Assembly: GCA_003996215.1 (NCBI GenBank)
Contig: QJPP01003496.1
Coordinates: 27,106 to 91,105, forward strand
Length of the DNA: 64,000 nt
From: Jaltomata sinuosa
Taxonomy: Eukaryota > Streptophyta > Magnoliopsida > Solanales > Solanaceae
Direction: 5' to 3'
The notes under the pieces were generated by a model. The model ran no database searches, was not told where the DNA came from, and was given only the letters and a program-made list of their open reading frames with translations. The position numbers and the translations under genes are program-made. The first letter of the stretch is position 1. Every line of letters starts with the position of its first letter. Shown here one piece after another: positions 10,684-22,009 of this stretch.

Positions 10684-11325
10684 CAAGAATGATGATTTCA
10701 AGAGTTAGGAAGAAGGAATTAGAGTGAAACCCTCTTCTTCTTTCTTGGAGAGAAAACATGCTCACTACTCAATGCTATTCCAAAAACTATTCAAAACTAT
10801 CTAAATATATGCCTGAAGTGGGTTTTAGAAGTTTTCTAATTTGTTATATGAAGATGGACAAAAATGCCCTTTTGGAGCCATACAACGCGATATGCAGTTT
10901 GCACGTCACAATGTGTGCATCGCACAGCTCCACACTTGTGAACCAGAGATTTTATCTTATCTTTAGTCTTTATGCAAAGTGGGTTGTGGTCCGCACCAGA
11001 CCTTGTGCACATCGCACATCAACCGCACCCCTTAACAGATTCTTCAGCCAATGTTTGAGCTTTATGCGGTGGGAGGTGAAGACCGCACCTCATGTTGTGC
11101 ATGTCACACGAGGTCCGTACCTCTTGGCAGAATCTCTATCTTGTTCAATCCTTCACACTTTAACTCTTTTTCAGCTCTTTTGGGTCCAATTCCTTATTTT
11201 TCATTTTAGGATAGAAGTACCTGCATTCATGTCAATAAAGGCCATAAGAACCTCTGAATCTTATCAAAACATAGCAATAATTTATGATTAAAGGCTAAAT
11301 AAGTTGGTATATTACCAACTCATCA
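10684..11325 (-). repeat. partial LTR of Athila copy A
   Basis: The LTR starts on the minus strand at 11325 with TGATGAGTTGGTAAT, directly after a polypurine tract, and corresponds to 48570-49220 of copy B. It contains a GTGCGATGTGCAC-type word array at about 10885-11125, followed by an AT-rich TATA-like stretch near 10800 (minus-strand CATATATTTAGATAG). The remaining ~850 bp of the LTR are missing. A 177-codon open frame at 10758-11291 on the plus strand is fortuitous. Confidence 0.8.
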
Positions 11326-11341
11326 AACATCCAAACTTGAA
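11326..11341 (-). other. polypurine tract of copy A
   Basis: Minus strand CAAGTTTGGATGTT just before the LTR. Copy B has AAGTTTGGAGGTT in the same place. Confidence 0.65.
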
Positions 11342-13582
11342 CCATTGCTTATCCTCAAGCAAGATACTCACAAGGTAAGAAATGAATTATGCTATAAAAC
11401 TCTATCAAGGCATAAAAGACTCTCTATTTTCCAAAACTAAGAAAATAATAAATAAAAAGACTCAAACAAAAGACTCAACTTTCATGCTCTTCTCAATTTG
11501 AACCACCACATTATCAAGGCAATTGATCATTTCAAAACTTTTTCAAAAGGGATTCATTTTTCATTTAAAAATCAAGGAAATTTGTCATTTAAAACAAGAT
11601 ATTAAGCTTCTCAAATCATTGGCATGGACCATCAAGGCTTTCCTCGAGATTTTCTGCATAACTTGTCTCATTCATTCCTCTCATTTGAAATAGAGACTTC
11701 ATGTTTCAATTAGAGTGCATTATGCCACTCACCACAAGAGAGAATTCGACTCACAATCATGCAATTCAAAAAACAAAAGGATTATAAGAGAACCAAGAAG
11801 ACTCTCACTCCCTCAAGGAAGTTCAAGTGCACACATGTCAAACCATAGGCTTGCCCTTCATGTAAATCGCCACTAATGTAGGGTGGCCATGTTCAGAATT
11901 ACTAAGGACTTACGAGTTATAATGTTTTCTAGGTCTAAGGTGAGGGTTTAATATGGCTCAAGTGACTACACCTCCCTAATGCTCTTTCTCATTGCTTTGA
12001 ACACCACTCATATTTTTGAACTTTTACTTCATCTTGTTTCTCCCTCACAAAACCCAAGCTTTTCCCTTTTTTATTTCTATCATTTAACCTCCTTGTAACA
12101 CCTTTATTTGGTAGCACCCATTCTCTTCTTTTCATTTTTGCTCATTGGATTTTTGGACTTTTTTGAGATTTTTTTTTCCAATTCATCATAAGGTGCTACC
12201 AGCACTTTAAAGTGCATGTCTTTTCTTTTCCTCATTGATCACATACACCCCTAAACTTAGGCATTTTCCTATGTTATCTATTCATTCCCCTCCCCCCTCC
12301 TCAAACTTATGATTTTAGCCTCATTTCACTTTCAAACAATTAGGGCGGACGGGTGCCAAGATAGAGGTTCCAAAAAGGTTAAGGTGTCAAACAAAGTGCA
12401 AAAGAACGGTCACAAGCTCAAAGGGGTTCACTAGGATTGATGTCGAGGGAAGTCATTCGGGTGAAGTGGCTATCAAGAAGGGCCTAAGATCCTTTTCCAA
12501 TCTCGGTCACACCTAGAATATTGCCTTGAATCACATTCGGGGCAAGTTCTAGATGACACATATGCACAAGAATAAAGGTAAAGCCTCACCACATAAGGCA
12601 TCATGCCACATGACTTCTTTCATTAGTGTCAAGATCCATTGGGATAAAGGACTTTCAACAAACTATTTCGAGTTCTTTACACACTCATTTATGAATCAAT
12701 CAAGCCAAAATGAGAGTGTGCAAGTCATGACAAGAGAATGCTTTCCTCAAAGATTTATTTTCCCTCTTTCCTTTCCTTTTAAAAAATGTCTTGCCAAGAA
12801 TTTTTTTTCGGTGGGTCCATTTTGAGACAAGCACACTACAGACTCAAATTAAACTAAAAATTGGTATTTTCCCTTAAGAAAGTTGCTTCTTAATCTATCA
12901 TAGGAAAACACCAACCTGGTTCAACATAAAAACAAAAGAAAATAAAAAGAAAAATAAAGAAAACATTTTGCTCCTTGGGAAAGAACCGTGGTATTAGAAA
13001 ACCCTCGGATTTTATTGCTAAACTAATATTAACAAGGCGATAATAAAATTTAAAGCACCCCCAAACACAAATGGAATATTGACCTCAATGAGATTAGGTG
13101 TCTAGGAAAAAATTATACTCACTGGGACCTTGAGAGAAATGCACTAGGGATGGGGAGAACTGCTTAATCCATCGCACAGGAAAATGGCACATTAGAGCCA
13201 GTGTTTTACCCAGGGCTTGTGAAAATAACATGCGAGGCACACTTTGGGGTATGTGAATCGCCTAGTGGTCACATGGTGAATTTGAATTTTCCATCAAAAC
13301 TGTCAGTGTTATGTTATGTGATGTGAAACTGATGTGTGACATGCACAGTCACTGATGTGATCGCACATCAGTCGTATGCTAAGAAGTCAAACTTTTTAGC
13401 CTTCTACCTTCACCATGCGTACCGCTATGCGATGCACACTGTGTGAAATGAGATCACGTGGTGCGGTGCACATCCTAAAAATTGTTCTAACAACTTTACC
13501 ATGTCTCCTAACTACAAGGACAACAAAAACAACAAACAAAATAATACCAAAAAGCACAAATACATAATGTGAAATCAAAATG
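11342..13582 (-). other. long 3' UTR of Athila copy A
   Basis: Some 2.2 kb between the pol-end hairpin and the LTR, with no supported coding frame and no env-position ORF. It aligns with 49235-51430 of copy B. It holds a word array (13170-13475) and two further G-rich, polypurine-like tracts (minus strand TAAGTTTAGGGGTG at about 12248-12261 and GTTTGGGGGTGCT at about 13055-13067). The rest is unremarkable AT-rich sequence. Confidence 0.7.
13170..13475 (-). repeat. 3' UTR word array of copy A (GTGCGATGTGCAC type)
   Basis: Recurring words include GTGATCGCACATCA, GTGACATGCACAG, ATGCGATGCACAC and GTGCGGTGCACAT. The same words form the array in this element's LTR at 10885-11125. Function unknown. 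Confidence 0.7.
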
Positions 13583-13600
13583 CTTGGGTTTCCTCCCAAG
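13583..13600 (-). other. conserved post-pol hairpin, copy A
   Basis: In element sense CTTGGG, loop AGGAAA, CCCAAG: a perfect 6-bp stem. It lies 44 nt after the pol stop and is preceded by ATGTTAAACCAAGTGCTT. Four more copies of this stem-loop occur in other Athila pieces of the window. Confidence 0.7.
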
Positions 13601-13644
13601 AAGCACTTGGTTTAACATCACAGCTCAACAATAGTACCTCCCAT

Positions 13645-15173
13645 TCAAGGCTCTACAAGGTATATGGATTCTATGCGTGCGACTTCCTCCGGGATGCCCA
13701 AGTATTTCTTCAGTCGCTGCCCATCCACCTTGAAAGCTGAACCATTTTCAGCTTCAAGCTCTATTGCACCATTTGGAAATACTTGACACACTTTGAAAGG
13801 GCCCGATCATTTGGACTTTAACTTCCCCGGAAAGAGTTGAAGTCTAGAATTGAACCAAAGGACCCAATCTCTGGGGGACAATTCTCATTTAAGAATTTGA
13901 TGGTCGTGATAGTGCTTCATGCGTTCTTTACAAATTGATGCACTCTCATATACCCTAATGTGGAACTCATCCATCTTGTTAAGGTCCTCAACTCTAGCAT
14001 AGGAAGCCTTTTCCCAATCTAAATTCAGCCTTTTCAAAGCCCACATAGCTTTATGCTCAAGTTCTAATGGGAGATGGCAAGCCTTGACAAAGATCATTTG
14101 ATAGGGAGACATTCCAATTGAGGTCTTGTATGCCATTCGATAAGCCCATAAAGCATCATCCAACTTTCAGGATTAATCCATTTGATGGATATTTATCGAC
14201 TTGGTAAGAATAGATTTTATCTCCCTATTGGATACCTCAACTTCTCCGCTCGTTTGTTAGTGGTAGGGAGTAGCGACTTTATTCTTGACTCCATACTTTT
14301 CAAGGAGAGTGCTGAAAAACCGATTGCAAAAGTGTTTACCCCCATCACTGATGATGGCTCGAGGGGTACCAAATCATGCAAATATGTTCTTCTTTAGAAA
14401 AGCAGTGACACTTTTGCCTTCATTGTCAGGAAATGCCACAACTTCAACTCACTTTGAGATGTAGTCCACGGGCACAAGGATGAAAGTGTTTCTATATGAA
14501 CTTAAAATAGACCTATGAAATCAATCCCCCACGCATCAAATAATTCCACTTCAAGGATTAGTGTCAATGGAAGCTCATGGCGCCGAGACATGCCCCCTTC
14601 ACGTTGAAACTTGTCATATGCCTTCACCACATCATGGGCTTCTTGGAAGTGAATTGGCCAATAAAATCCATATTGTAACACTTTTAAAGTCAAGCATATA
14701 CCCCCATGGTAACCACCAATAGGTGAAGAGTGGCATGCATTGAGAATAGGCATCATTTAAAATTTGCGGATACACCTTTGAATCATCCCATCAGTGCAAA
14801 TTTTCAATATGTAGGGTTCATCCCAATAGTATTTCCAGACATCATGAAAGAACATTTTTGAGTTTGAATTCAAACCATCCGGAAGCAAATCACTTGCCAA
14901 AAAGTTGGCAAAGTCGGTGAACCATGGTATGAGATTGTGCAAAGCAGCCAAAATGCGTTCGTTAGGGAACAAGTCATTTATCTCAAGTTCCCCTATGGTC
15001 CATCCCTCTTCTTCTAGCGTTGATAAATGTTCGGCCACTTGATTCTCCCCACAGCCCCTCTGATTTTTTACTTCAAAATCAAATTCTTGGAGGAGTAATA
15101 CCCAATGAATTAGCCGAGGCTTGGCACCCTTCTTATTCATCAAGTACCTTATTGCTGCATGGTTAGTGTGCTC
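13645..15173 (-). pseudogene. Athila copy A: RNase H end and integrase
   Basis: Reads from 15173 leftwards. The RNase H end is recognisable as NHAAIRYLMNKKGAKPRLI and WVLLLQEFDFEVKNQRG, then the tether LDGLN-type region, and the integrase zinc domain ACHSSPIGGYHGG. Both zinc cysteines are lost (KAYDKFQRE has Tyr and Phe there). Then come WGIDFIG, a broken core at 14165-14500, and DDALWAYRMAYKTSIGMSPY with KACHLPLELEHKAMWALKRL. The C-terminal barrel with GQRLKKYLGIPEEVA ends at the stop whose complement is TCA at 13645-13647. Several frameshifts and stops are present. Confidence 0.87.
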
Positions 15174-16968
15174 TCCTAGCCCGATGAGCAATTACGACAG
15201 GCATCACGAATGTGACGCCCCATGGGAACTCGCCATTAGAATGCTCTAGTGTTTTCCCCCCTTCCTTCCTTTCTTTGACAAGCATCACCACGGGCATCAT
15301 AGATGCGATGGCCCATAGGAACACATCATCAGAAACCTCTAGTGCCCCAGGATTTTGTACCTTCCATTAGATTCCTTAGCCGATAGGCTATCGTGGGTAC
15401 GATGCCTATCGGGTAGCCCATGAGGCGGCAATCTTCCTATAGCTTTTTATTTTAAGTCAGGGGTATTCTGGTCTTTTTTTCCTTATTCTTTAACCCCTAA
15501 GTAAGGTTGTTTTGGCCATTTTTAGTAGGGTTTTATTCCCTAATACCCTAAACTCTTATCATTTTGTTCCAAAAGAAGAAAGAGTTCCTTTTCTCCAAGT
15601 CTCAAGCTCCAAATTCAAGCCTCCTTTTCTTTTTAATTTCAGTTGGGTTAGCTTCAATTAAGGTATGTGGGTATTCAAAAATGGGTTCCTTTCAATCTTG
15701 TGCCCAAAACCCTGAATTCTTATTTTGATTTATACACTTGTGAAATTAGGGTTTTGATTCAAATTGGGGGGAAACTTATGAAATCAGCTTTTGAGAATCA
15801 CTTCATGGTTTCTCATTACTAATCTATGATTTATTTGAAGTCCCTTAATCGATTTCAAAATCCCATGCATTAAAGCTGATTTCTAGCATGATTCCATTTA
15901 ATTACATGTTTTCAAGTAGAAATTCGACATGTTTAGATAACATGATCTTATGTATTCATGAAATTGCATGCCTTAATCTTGAAGTCATGAATTTAGAAAG
16001 AAAAGTATATTTTGAATTATGGCTATGCTAAGTTTTAAGATTTATGAACTGAAAGTGTATAACATCAGATATATCTCTATGCTTTTCGAACAGATATGAC
16101 ATCATATATGTCATCAGTTATGATCAGTTTTGGTATCAGATATGCCGCAAGTATTATATGAGCTATATGTATTGTTTGGGATTAGTATTTATCATTGAGC
16201 GATAAGGGTTCAGATAAGCCAAGTCTAGAACTATGTGCCACCGTACGTTTCCCTCTATGGCTCATGACAGGATCCTATTCACATGGTTCTAACTTTGGCC
16301 GATTAGGATAACCTTTTTTAGTGTGGGTGCATGACACTGGACTCCATATAGCTCACCATGGTTTATGTCGGTTATTAGAAACTCCCGTATGAAAGTTTTA
16401 AGATTTATGCTCTTCTATTTCATGTTTTTAGCTTTAACTATGACTTTGACTTATGATTTCTCTCATAATGCATGAACTCAATTTTTACTATGTTCTAAAT
16501 ATGGTTTATCACATCCATGCATGTCTCATATATTCAGTACATCCTATAGTAATAATGCATATTTTACCTGCATCCTATTACGATACAAATTCAGGTTCTA
16601 CTCCCCAGGCGCGTGGCTAGTCATTGTCAGCTATCTGGACTATCCTGGTGATTCCTCATCATCCGAGGACCATAGCTATGAGTAGTGTTTTTATGTCCCT
16701 TTCTTATTAGAAATTCTGAGTTAGTTGGGGTTTTGTCCCATCAACTGCTATTTCAGATTTAGAAGCTTCAAACATAGCTAGTTTGTATTATAGATTGGTA
16801 TTTCGTAGACTTTATTCCATTTCACTTTGTGGATTTCTATCTTCATTATGTATGCTTCCGCTTTGTTTTCTTAAATATTTTTGAGTACGCTATGACCAAG
16901 GGTTAACATGGGACACTTGTGGTCCCAGGTCCCATGTTACGTCTAGGGGGTAGCCCTGAGGCGTGGAA
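15174..16968 (+). repeat. 5' LTR of the Tekay element, left end missing
   Basis: Aligns with 22165-23964 of the 3' LTR, so the first ~155 bases are gone. The left neighbour is antisense Athila RNase H. The word cassette (bases such as CACGGGCATCATAGATGCGATGG) is at 15174-15425. Many of its CG sites are TG or CA compared with the 3' LTR. Confidence 0.88.
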
Positions 16969-16972
16969 AATT

Positions 16973-16984
16973 TGGTATTAGAGC
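16973..16984 (+). other. primer binding site, tRNA-iMet type
   Basis: TGGTATTAGAGC, one change from the tRNA-iMet complement, four bases after the LTR end. The same site is perfect (TGGTATCAGAGC) in the related antisense element at 45604-45615. Confidence 0.85.
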
Positions 16985-17178
16985 TTCAGGTTGAAGAGTC
17001 CTAGGGTGTCTGAAATTGCATCGAGTAGAGTCTCTTTCATGTGTCTGAAGTGCACCACACTTATGAGAAGGGAGCTATGAGTTGTCTTAGGAAAAGTTCA
17101 CTCCTTTCATGACCAGTATCGTGCGATAGAGTTTTAACTCTGGTACTCCTCTAATCCATTCTTGTTACATTTCAGATT

Positions 17179-18330
17179 ATGCCTCCTTGTCATGCTACGC
17201 CTCATCGGGCAAATGCTCAAAATGTAAATCCTCTGATTCCAGACCCCTAGGTCACGAATGTGGAGTTTTAGAATGCTATTTACATATTGGCCCAGACTAT
17301 TGCTGCCTAAACCAATCAGTAGGCTCTTATCTCCATTCACCCTCAAGGTGGGGCAGTGGCCCGAGTTAGAGATTTTATTCATATGAACCCACCAGAATTT
17401 TGGGGTTCGAAAGCTGGTGAGAATCTGCTTAACTTTATGGATAAGGTGAAGAAGATATTTTAGGTGATACAGGTTTTTAGAGTTAAGGGTGTTGAGCTAG
17501 CTTCCTACCAGCTAAAGGATGTGGCTTATATCTGTTTTACTCATTAGAAGGAGGCTAGAGCTAGGGACGTGTTCCCTATGACCTGGGAGTGTTTTGAGAG
17601 GGCTTTCCTCGATTGGTTCTTTCCCCGAGAGTTAAGGCAAGCTAAGACTGAGGAGTTTGTGAACTTGAGGCAGGGATCGATGTCAGTCTAGGAGTGAAGT
17701 TTGAGGTTCACTCATTTGTCTAGGTATGCTACGTCTATGTTAGCAGACCCGCAGGATCAGATGAGTAAGTACATCTATGGAGTATCAGATTTGGTGAAGA
17801 AAGAGTGTAGGTCCGCTATGCTATTGAGTGATATGAACATTTCTCGACTCATGAATCATGCTCATCAGAAAGAGGGAGACTAGTTGAGGGAGATGGCTAG
17901 GGAGAAGAAGAGGTTTAGATCCGAGGGTTCAGGTTTTGGCCATTATAAGTTCGAAGGCAGATATTGCTCTTCGTTTCAGAAGAAGTCATCGGGACTCATG
18001 CATTCTTCAGCCAGTGCTCCTACCCAGTCCCCAGGCCTCATCATGATTAGTTTGGTAGAGGTTCAGGTTCGCAGTCTCAGGGTAGTAATGCAAAGGGCCT
18101 TCTCACCCTTTTTGCAATAAGTATGGAACGAATCATCTGGGGATGTGTCGATGGGGCACAGATGGTTTCTATGGGTGTGGGAAGGTTGGACATATGATCA
18201 AGGATTTCCCTTCAGCTAAGAAGTGACAAGGAGGTAGTAGGACTCAGTCTACCCCAGCAGCATCAGGGAGTTGACCTGCCCAGTAGGGTGTTGCTTCTAG
18301 TTCTGGTGGTCAGCGCCGTAACTACCTTTA
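17179..18330 (+). pseudogene. gag pseudogene of the Tekay element
   Basis: ATG at 17179 begins MPPCHATPHRANAQ, directly after a TTTCAG. The gag core includes MNPPEFWGSKAGENLLNFMD, ELASYQLKDVAY, FPRELRQAKTEEFVNLRQGS, then LSRYATSMLADPQDQMSKYI, YGVSDLVKKECRSAMLLSDM and NISRLMNHAHQKEGD. Multiple in-frame stops (mostly TAG) and frame changes break it. The zinc knuckle near 18170-18225 reads FYGCGKVGHMIKDFPS, so the first and last cysteines are phenylalanine. A second C-rich stretch precedes it. Gag would form the particle and package RNA. Confidence 0.85.
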
Positions 18331-18334
18331 TTCC

Positions 18335-20322
18335 ATGTCCTCTTTTCAGGACCAAGAAAGTTCACCAGACGTTGTTACTGATATTTTGAAAGTCTTCTCT
18401 ATAGATGTGTATGCTTTATTAGATCCCGGTGCCTCCTTATCTTTTGTGACCCCTTATATTGCTTGTAAGTTTGAGATTTGTCCTTATCAGCTTTTAGAAC
18501 CCTTTTGTGTTTCTACACTTGTTGGTAAGTCAGTCCTAGCCAAAAGAATTTACCAAAAATTCCCTATCTTAGTCCTTCATAGAGTCACTTCAGCAGATCT
18601 AGTTGAGTTGGAGATGACTGATTTTGACTTTATTCTTGGTATGGATTGGTTGTATGCATGTTATGCCTTGGTTGATTGTCGTACTCGAGTTATCAGTTTC
18701 AAGTTTCTAAACGAGCCTGTCTTAGAGTGGAAAGGTAGTCCTTCATCCTCAAAGGGTCATTTCATATCTTATCTCAAGGCTAGGAAGATGATATATAAGG
18801 GTTATGCTTATCATATAGTTCAGGTTGTGGACACGATGTCAAAAACCCCATCCTTCCAGTCAGTTCCTCTTGTAAAGGAGTTTCCTGAAGTGTTTCCCAA
18901 AGATTTGCCCGGAGTCCTTACCGAGTGGGAGATCAACTTTGCAATAGATCTTCTTCCAGCTACAAATCCTATCTCTATTCCTCCTTATATAATGTCTCCC
19001 ATGGAGCTCAAGGAATTGAAGGATTAGTTGAAATACCTCCTTGATAAGGGTTTTATTCAACCCAACATCTCTCCATGGGGTGCTCCAATCTTATTCGTGC
19101 GAAAGAAATATGGTTCCCTCAGAAAGTGTATCGACTACCGTCAGTTGAACAAGGTCACAATCAAGAATAAGTATCACATTCCTAGGGTTGATGACTTGTT
19201 TGATCAACTTCAGGGTTCTAGTTTCTTCTCCAATATTGACCTTAGATTCGGTTATCATCAGCTTCGTGTTAGAGGGTGTGATATTCTGAAAACAACCTTC
19301 AGAACTCGATATGGTCATTATGAGTTTGTAGTTATGTCCTTTGGTTTAACAAATGCTCCCACAACTTTTATGAATTTGATAAATCGTGTGTTCAAGCAGT
19401 ACTTGGATATATTTGTGATTGTTTTCATTGATCATATTCTTATCTATTCTCAGAGTAAGGAGGAGCATGCAGACCATTTGAGAGTGGTGTTGCAAACTCT
19501 CAAGGATAGGTATTTATTTTCTATGTTAGCAACTGTGAGTTTTAGATGCAGTCTATTTCCTTTCTGGGTCATATTATGACTAGAGATGTTATTCGAGTTG
19601 ATTCTCAAAAGATTGAGGCAGTAAAGAACTGGCCTAGACCTACTTCCCCATCTGATATTAGGAGTTTTTTAGGTTTGGTTGGTTACTACAGGAGATTTGT
19701 GGAAGGGTTTTCTTTTATTGTTTCCCCTTTGACTCGGTTGACTCAGAAGAAAGTTAAATTTCAGTGGTCTGATCTATGTGAGAAGAACTTTCAGGAATTG
19801 AAGACTAGATTGGCCACAGCTCTAGGGTTTGCTCTACCCGAGGGCCTACATGACTTCATTATGTATTAAGATGTTTCTAAGATTGGTTTGGGTTATGTGT
19901 TGATGCAGCGTGGGAGGGTGATTTCTTATGCTTTGAGACAACTTAAGATTCATGAGAAAAACTACCCTACTCATGATATTGAGTTAGCAGTCGTGGTTTT
20001 TTTTTTGAAGATTTAGAGACACTAATTGTATGGTGTTCACGTGGATGTATTCATCGATCATAAGAGTTTTCAGTATGTGTTCACTCAAAAGTAATTGAAT
20101 CTTCATCAAAAGAGATGGCTTGAGATTCTCAAGGATTATGATATGAGTGTGTTTTACCATCCAGGTAAGGCCAACATTGTGGTGGATGCACTGAGTAGAT
20201 TGTCAATGGGTAGTGTGTCTTTGGTTAAAGACAAAAAGAAGGAATTGGCCAAGGATGTTCATCAACTTGCTCGATTAGGAGTTCACCTTATGGATTCGAC
20301 AGAAAGTGGTGTTATTGTTTAG
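18335..20322 (+). pseudogene. protease, RT and RNase H of the Tekay element
   Basis: Protease: VYALLDPGASLSFVTPYIA and FDFILGMDWL. After SPMELKELKD a TAG (19025-19027) breaks the entry into RT. RT: KGFIQPNISPWGAPILFV, IDYRQLNKVTIKNKY, FSNIDLRFGYHQLRV (motif A aspartate kept), and VMSFGLTNAPTTFM. The active-site box reads FIDHILIYS: the second aspartate is histidine (codon at 19433-19435). A frameshift near 19550 leads to SFLGHIMTRD and FLGLVGYYRRFVEGFS. RNase H starts near 19850 with stops at 19867 and about 20015, and ends in YHPGKANIVVDALSRLSMGS. Confidence 0.9.
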
Positions 20323-21774
20323 AATGGTTCTCAATCATCTTTGGTAGCTGAAGTGAAAGAAAAACAAGACAGTAATCCTATTTTGCACTAGTTGAAGGGT
20401 GCAGTCCATCAGCAAAGGGTAGAGGTTTTCTCCCAAGGGGGAGATGGTGTGCTTCGATATCAGGATCAATTGTGCCTTCCTGACATAGATGGGTTGAGAC
20501 AGCGGATTTTGATAGAGGCTCATTGCTCCAGGTATTCTATTCACCCAGGTGCCACCAATATGTACCATGACCTACAAGAAGTCTATTGGTGTAATGGCAT
20601 GAAGAAGGACATAGCAAGCTTTGTCGCTAAGTGTCCTAACTGTCAACAAGTGAAATTAGAGCATCAGCGACTGGGCAATATGACTCAGGATATTGATCTT
20701 TCTACTTGGAAATGGGAATCGATCAATATGGATTTCATTACTTGTTTGCCTCATACCCAAAGGCAACATGATTTTATTTGGGTGATTGTTAACAGAATGA
20801 CTAAGTCATCCCACTTCTTGGCTGTTAAGACTATGGATTCAGCAGATGATTATGCCAAACTCTACATTCGGGAGATAGTCCGATTGCATGGTGTTCCATT
20901 GTCTATCATTTCTGACAGGGGTACTCAGTTTTGGAAGTCATTTCTGAGAGGTATTGGTACCCAGGATAAGCTTAGCACAACTTTTCACCCTTAGACGGAT
21001 GGGAAGGCAGAGCGTACTATTCATACTTTGGAGGAAATGTTGAGAGCTTGTGTGATTGATTTCAAAGGTAATTGGGATGATCACTTACCTCTTATCGATT
21101 TTGCCTACAACAACAACTTTCATTCTAGCATCCAGATGGCTCCTTATGAGGCACTTTATAGGCGGAGGTGTAAATCTCCTATTGGTTGGTTTGAGGTAGG
21201 TGAGTCAGCTTTGATTGGCCCAGATTCAGTTCATGAGACTATGGAGAAGGTTCAGATCATTAGGGAGAGGTTGAAGACCGCTCAGAGTCGATAGAAATCA
21301 TATGCAGATGTGAGAAGGAGAGAATTTGAGTTTGAGGTTGATGATAGGGTATTTCTGAAGGTGTCACCCATGAAGGGTGTGATGAGATTTGCTAAGAAAG
21401 GAAAACTTAGTCCCCATTGTGTGGGTCCTTATCAGATTCTGAGGAGAGTTGGTGGTGTTTCTTATGAGCTGGATTTGTCAACAGAATTAGAAGTGATGCA
21501 TCCGATTTTCCATATTTCCTTGTTGAAGAAGTGTGTTGGTGATCCAACCTTGATTTTTCCTTTGGAGAATATGGGTGTGAAGGATAGCCTTACTTACGAG
21601 GAATTCCCCGTGGAGATTCTTGATCGTTAGATTCGGAGGTTGAGAAACAAAGAAGTCACTTCGGTAAAGGTCCTTTGGAGAAATCAGCTAGTTGAGGGAG
21701 CTACTTAGGAAGCAGAAGAAGCCATGAAAACCAAGTACCCTCATCTCTTTACTTCCGATCCAATTCCAGCCTAA
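20323..21774 (+). pseudogene. integrase with chromodomain, Tekay element
   Basis: Zinc domain: EAHCSRYSIHPGATNMYHDL and AKCPNCQQVKLEHQR, HHCC intact. Core: INMDFITCLPH, then HGVPLSIISDRGTQF, then GKAERTIHTLEEML, so the D, D, E residues are all present, with a TAG (20992-20994) just before TDGKAE. Next come WDDHLPLIDFAYNN and APYEALYRRRCKSPIGWFEV. A TAG at about 21292 precedes the barrel (KISPMKG-like VSPMKGVMRFAKKGKL, IGPYQIL-like VGPYQILRR). The chromodomain follows at about 21570-21770 (SLTYEEFPVEILDR, then RNKEVTSVKVLWRN, KTKYPHLF), which in chromoviruses targets chromatin. The stop is TAA at 21772-21774. Two TAGs also lie in the chromodomain. Confidence 0.9.
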
Positions 21775-22009
21775 GGTAATAGTTTTCTCCTCAGTATGTT
21801 CCTCCGATATTATTACATCAGTTTCTATTATGATTCTAGCATGAGTTCATGTTTTGCGAAGTTAGTTCTATCATATTTCTAGTTGAAAAGCTCAGTTTTC
21901 ATGTTTGACTTTGAAGTTCATGTTTTTGTTGTTAGGTTGGGATGTTTTCTCTCCATATTTTCCTTGCTTAGTCTTCATTTGAGGACAAATAATCCCAAGG
22001 GGAAGATAT
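21775..22009 (+). other. 3' UTR and polypurine tract
   Basis: Short untranslated stretch. The polypurine tract CCAAGGGGAAGATAT (about 21994-22008) directly precedes the LTR. The related antisense element has CCAAGGGAGAGATAT in the same place. Confidence 0.75.

Larger units (their letters stand above)
10684..15173 (-). mobile_element. Athila-type element, copy A, 3' half
   Basis: On the minus strand: end of RNase H, integrase, pol stop, conserved hairpin, long 3' UTR with a word array, polypurine tract, and a truncated LTR. The same arrangement, alignable along its length, is found in copy B at 47725-53615. The element is cut at 15173 inside RNase H by the Tekay LTR and at 10684 inside its own LTR. 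Confidence 0.88.

Noticed and set aside
10758..11291. 177-codon plus-strand open frame
   Set aside because: Lies across the LTR and word array of Athila copy A on the opposite strand; no domain, and the related LTR B does not preserve it.
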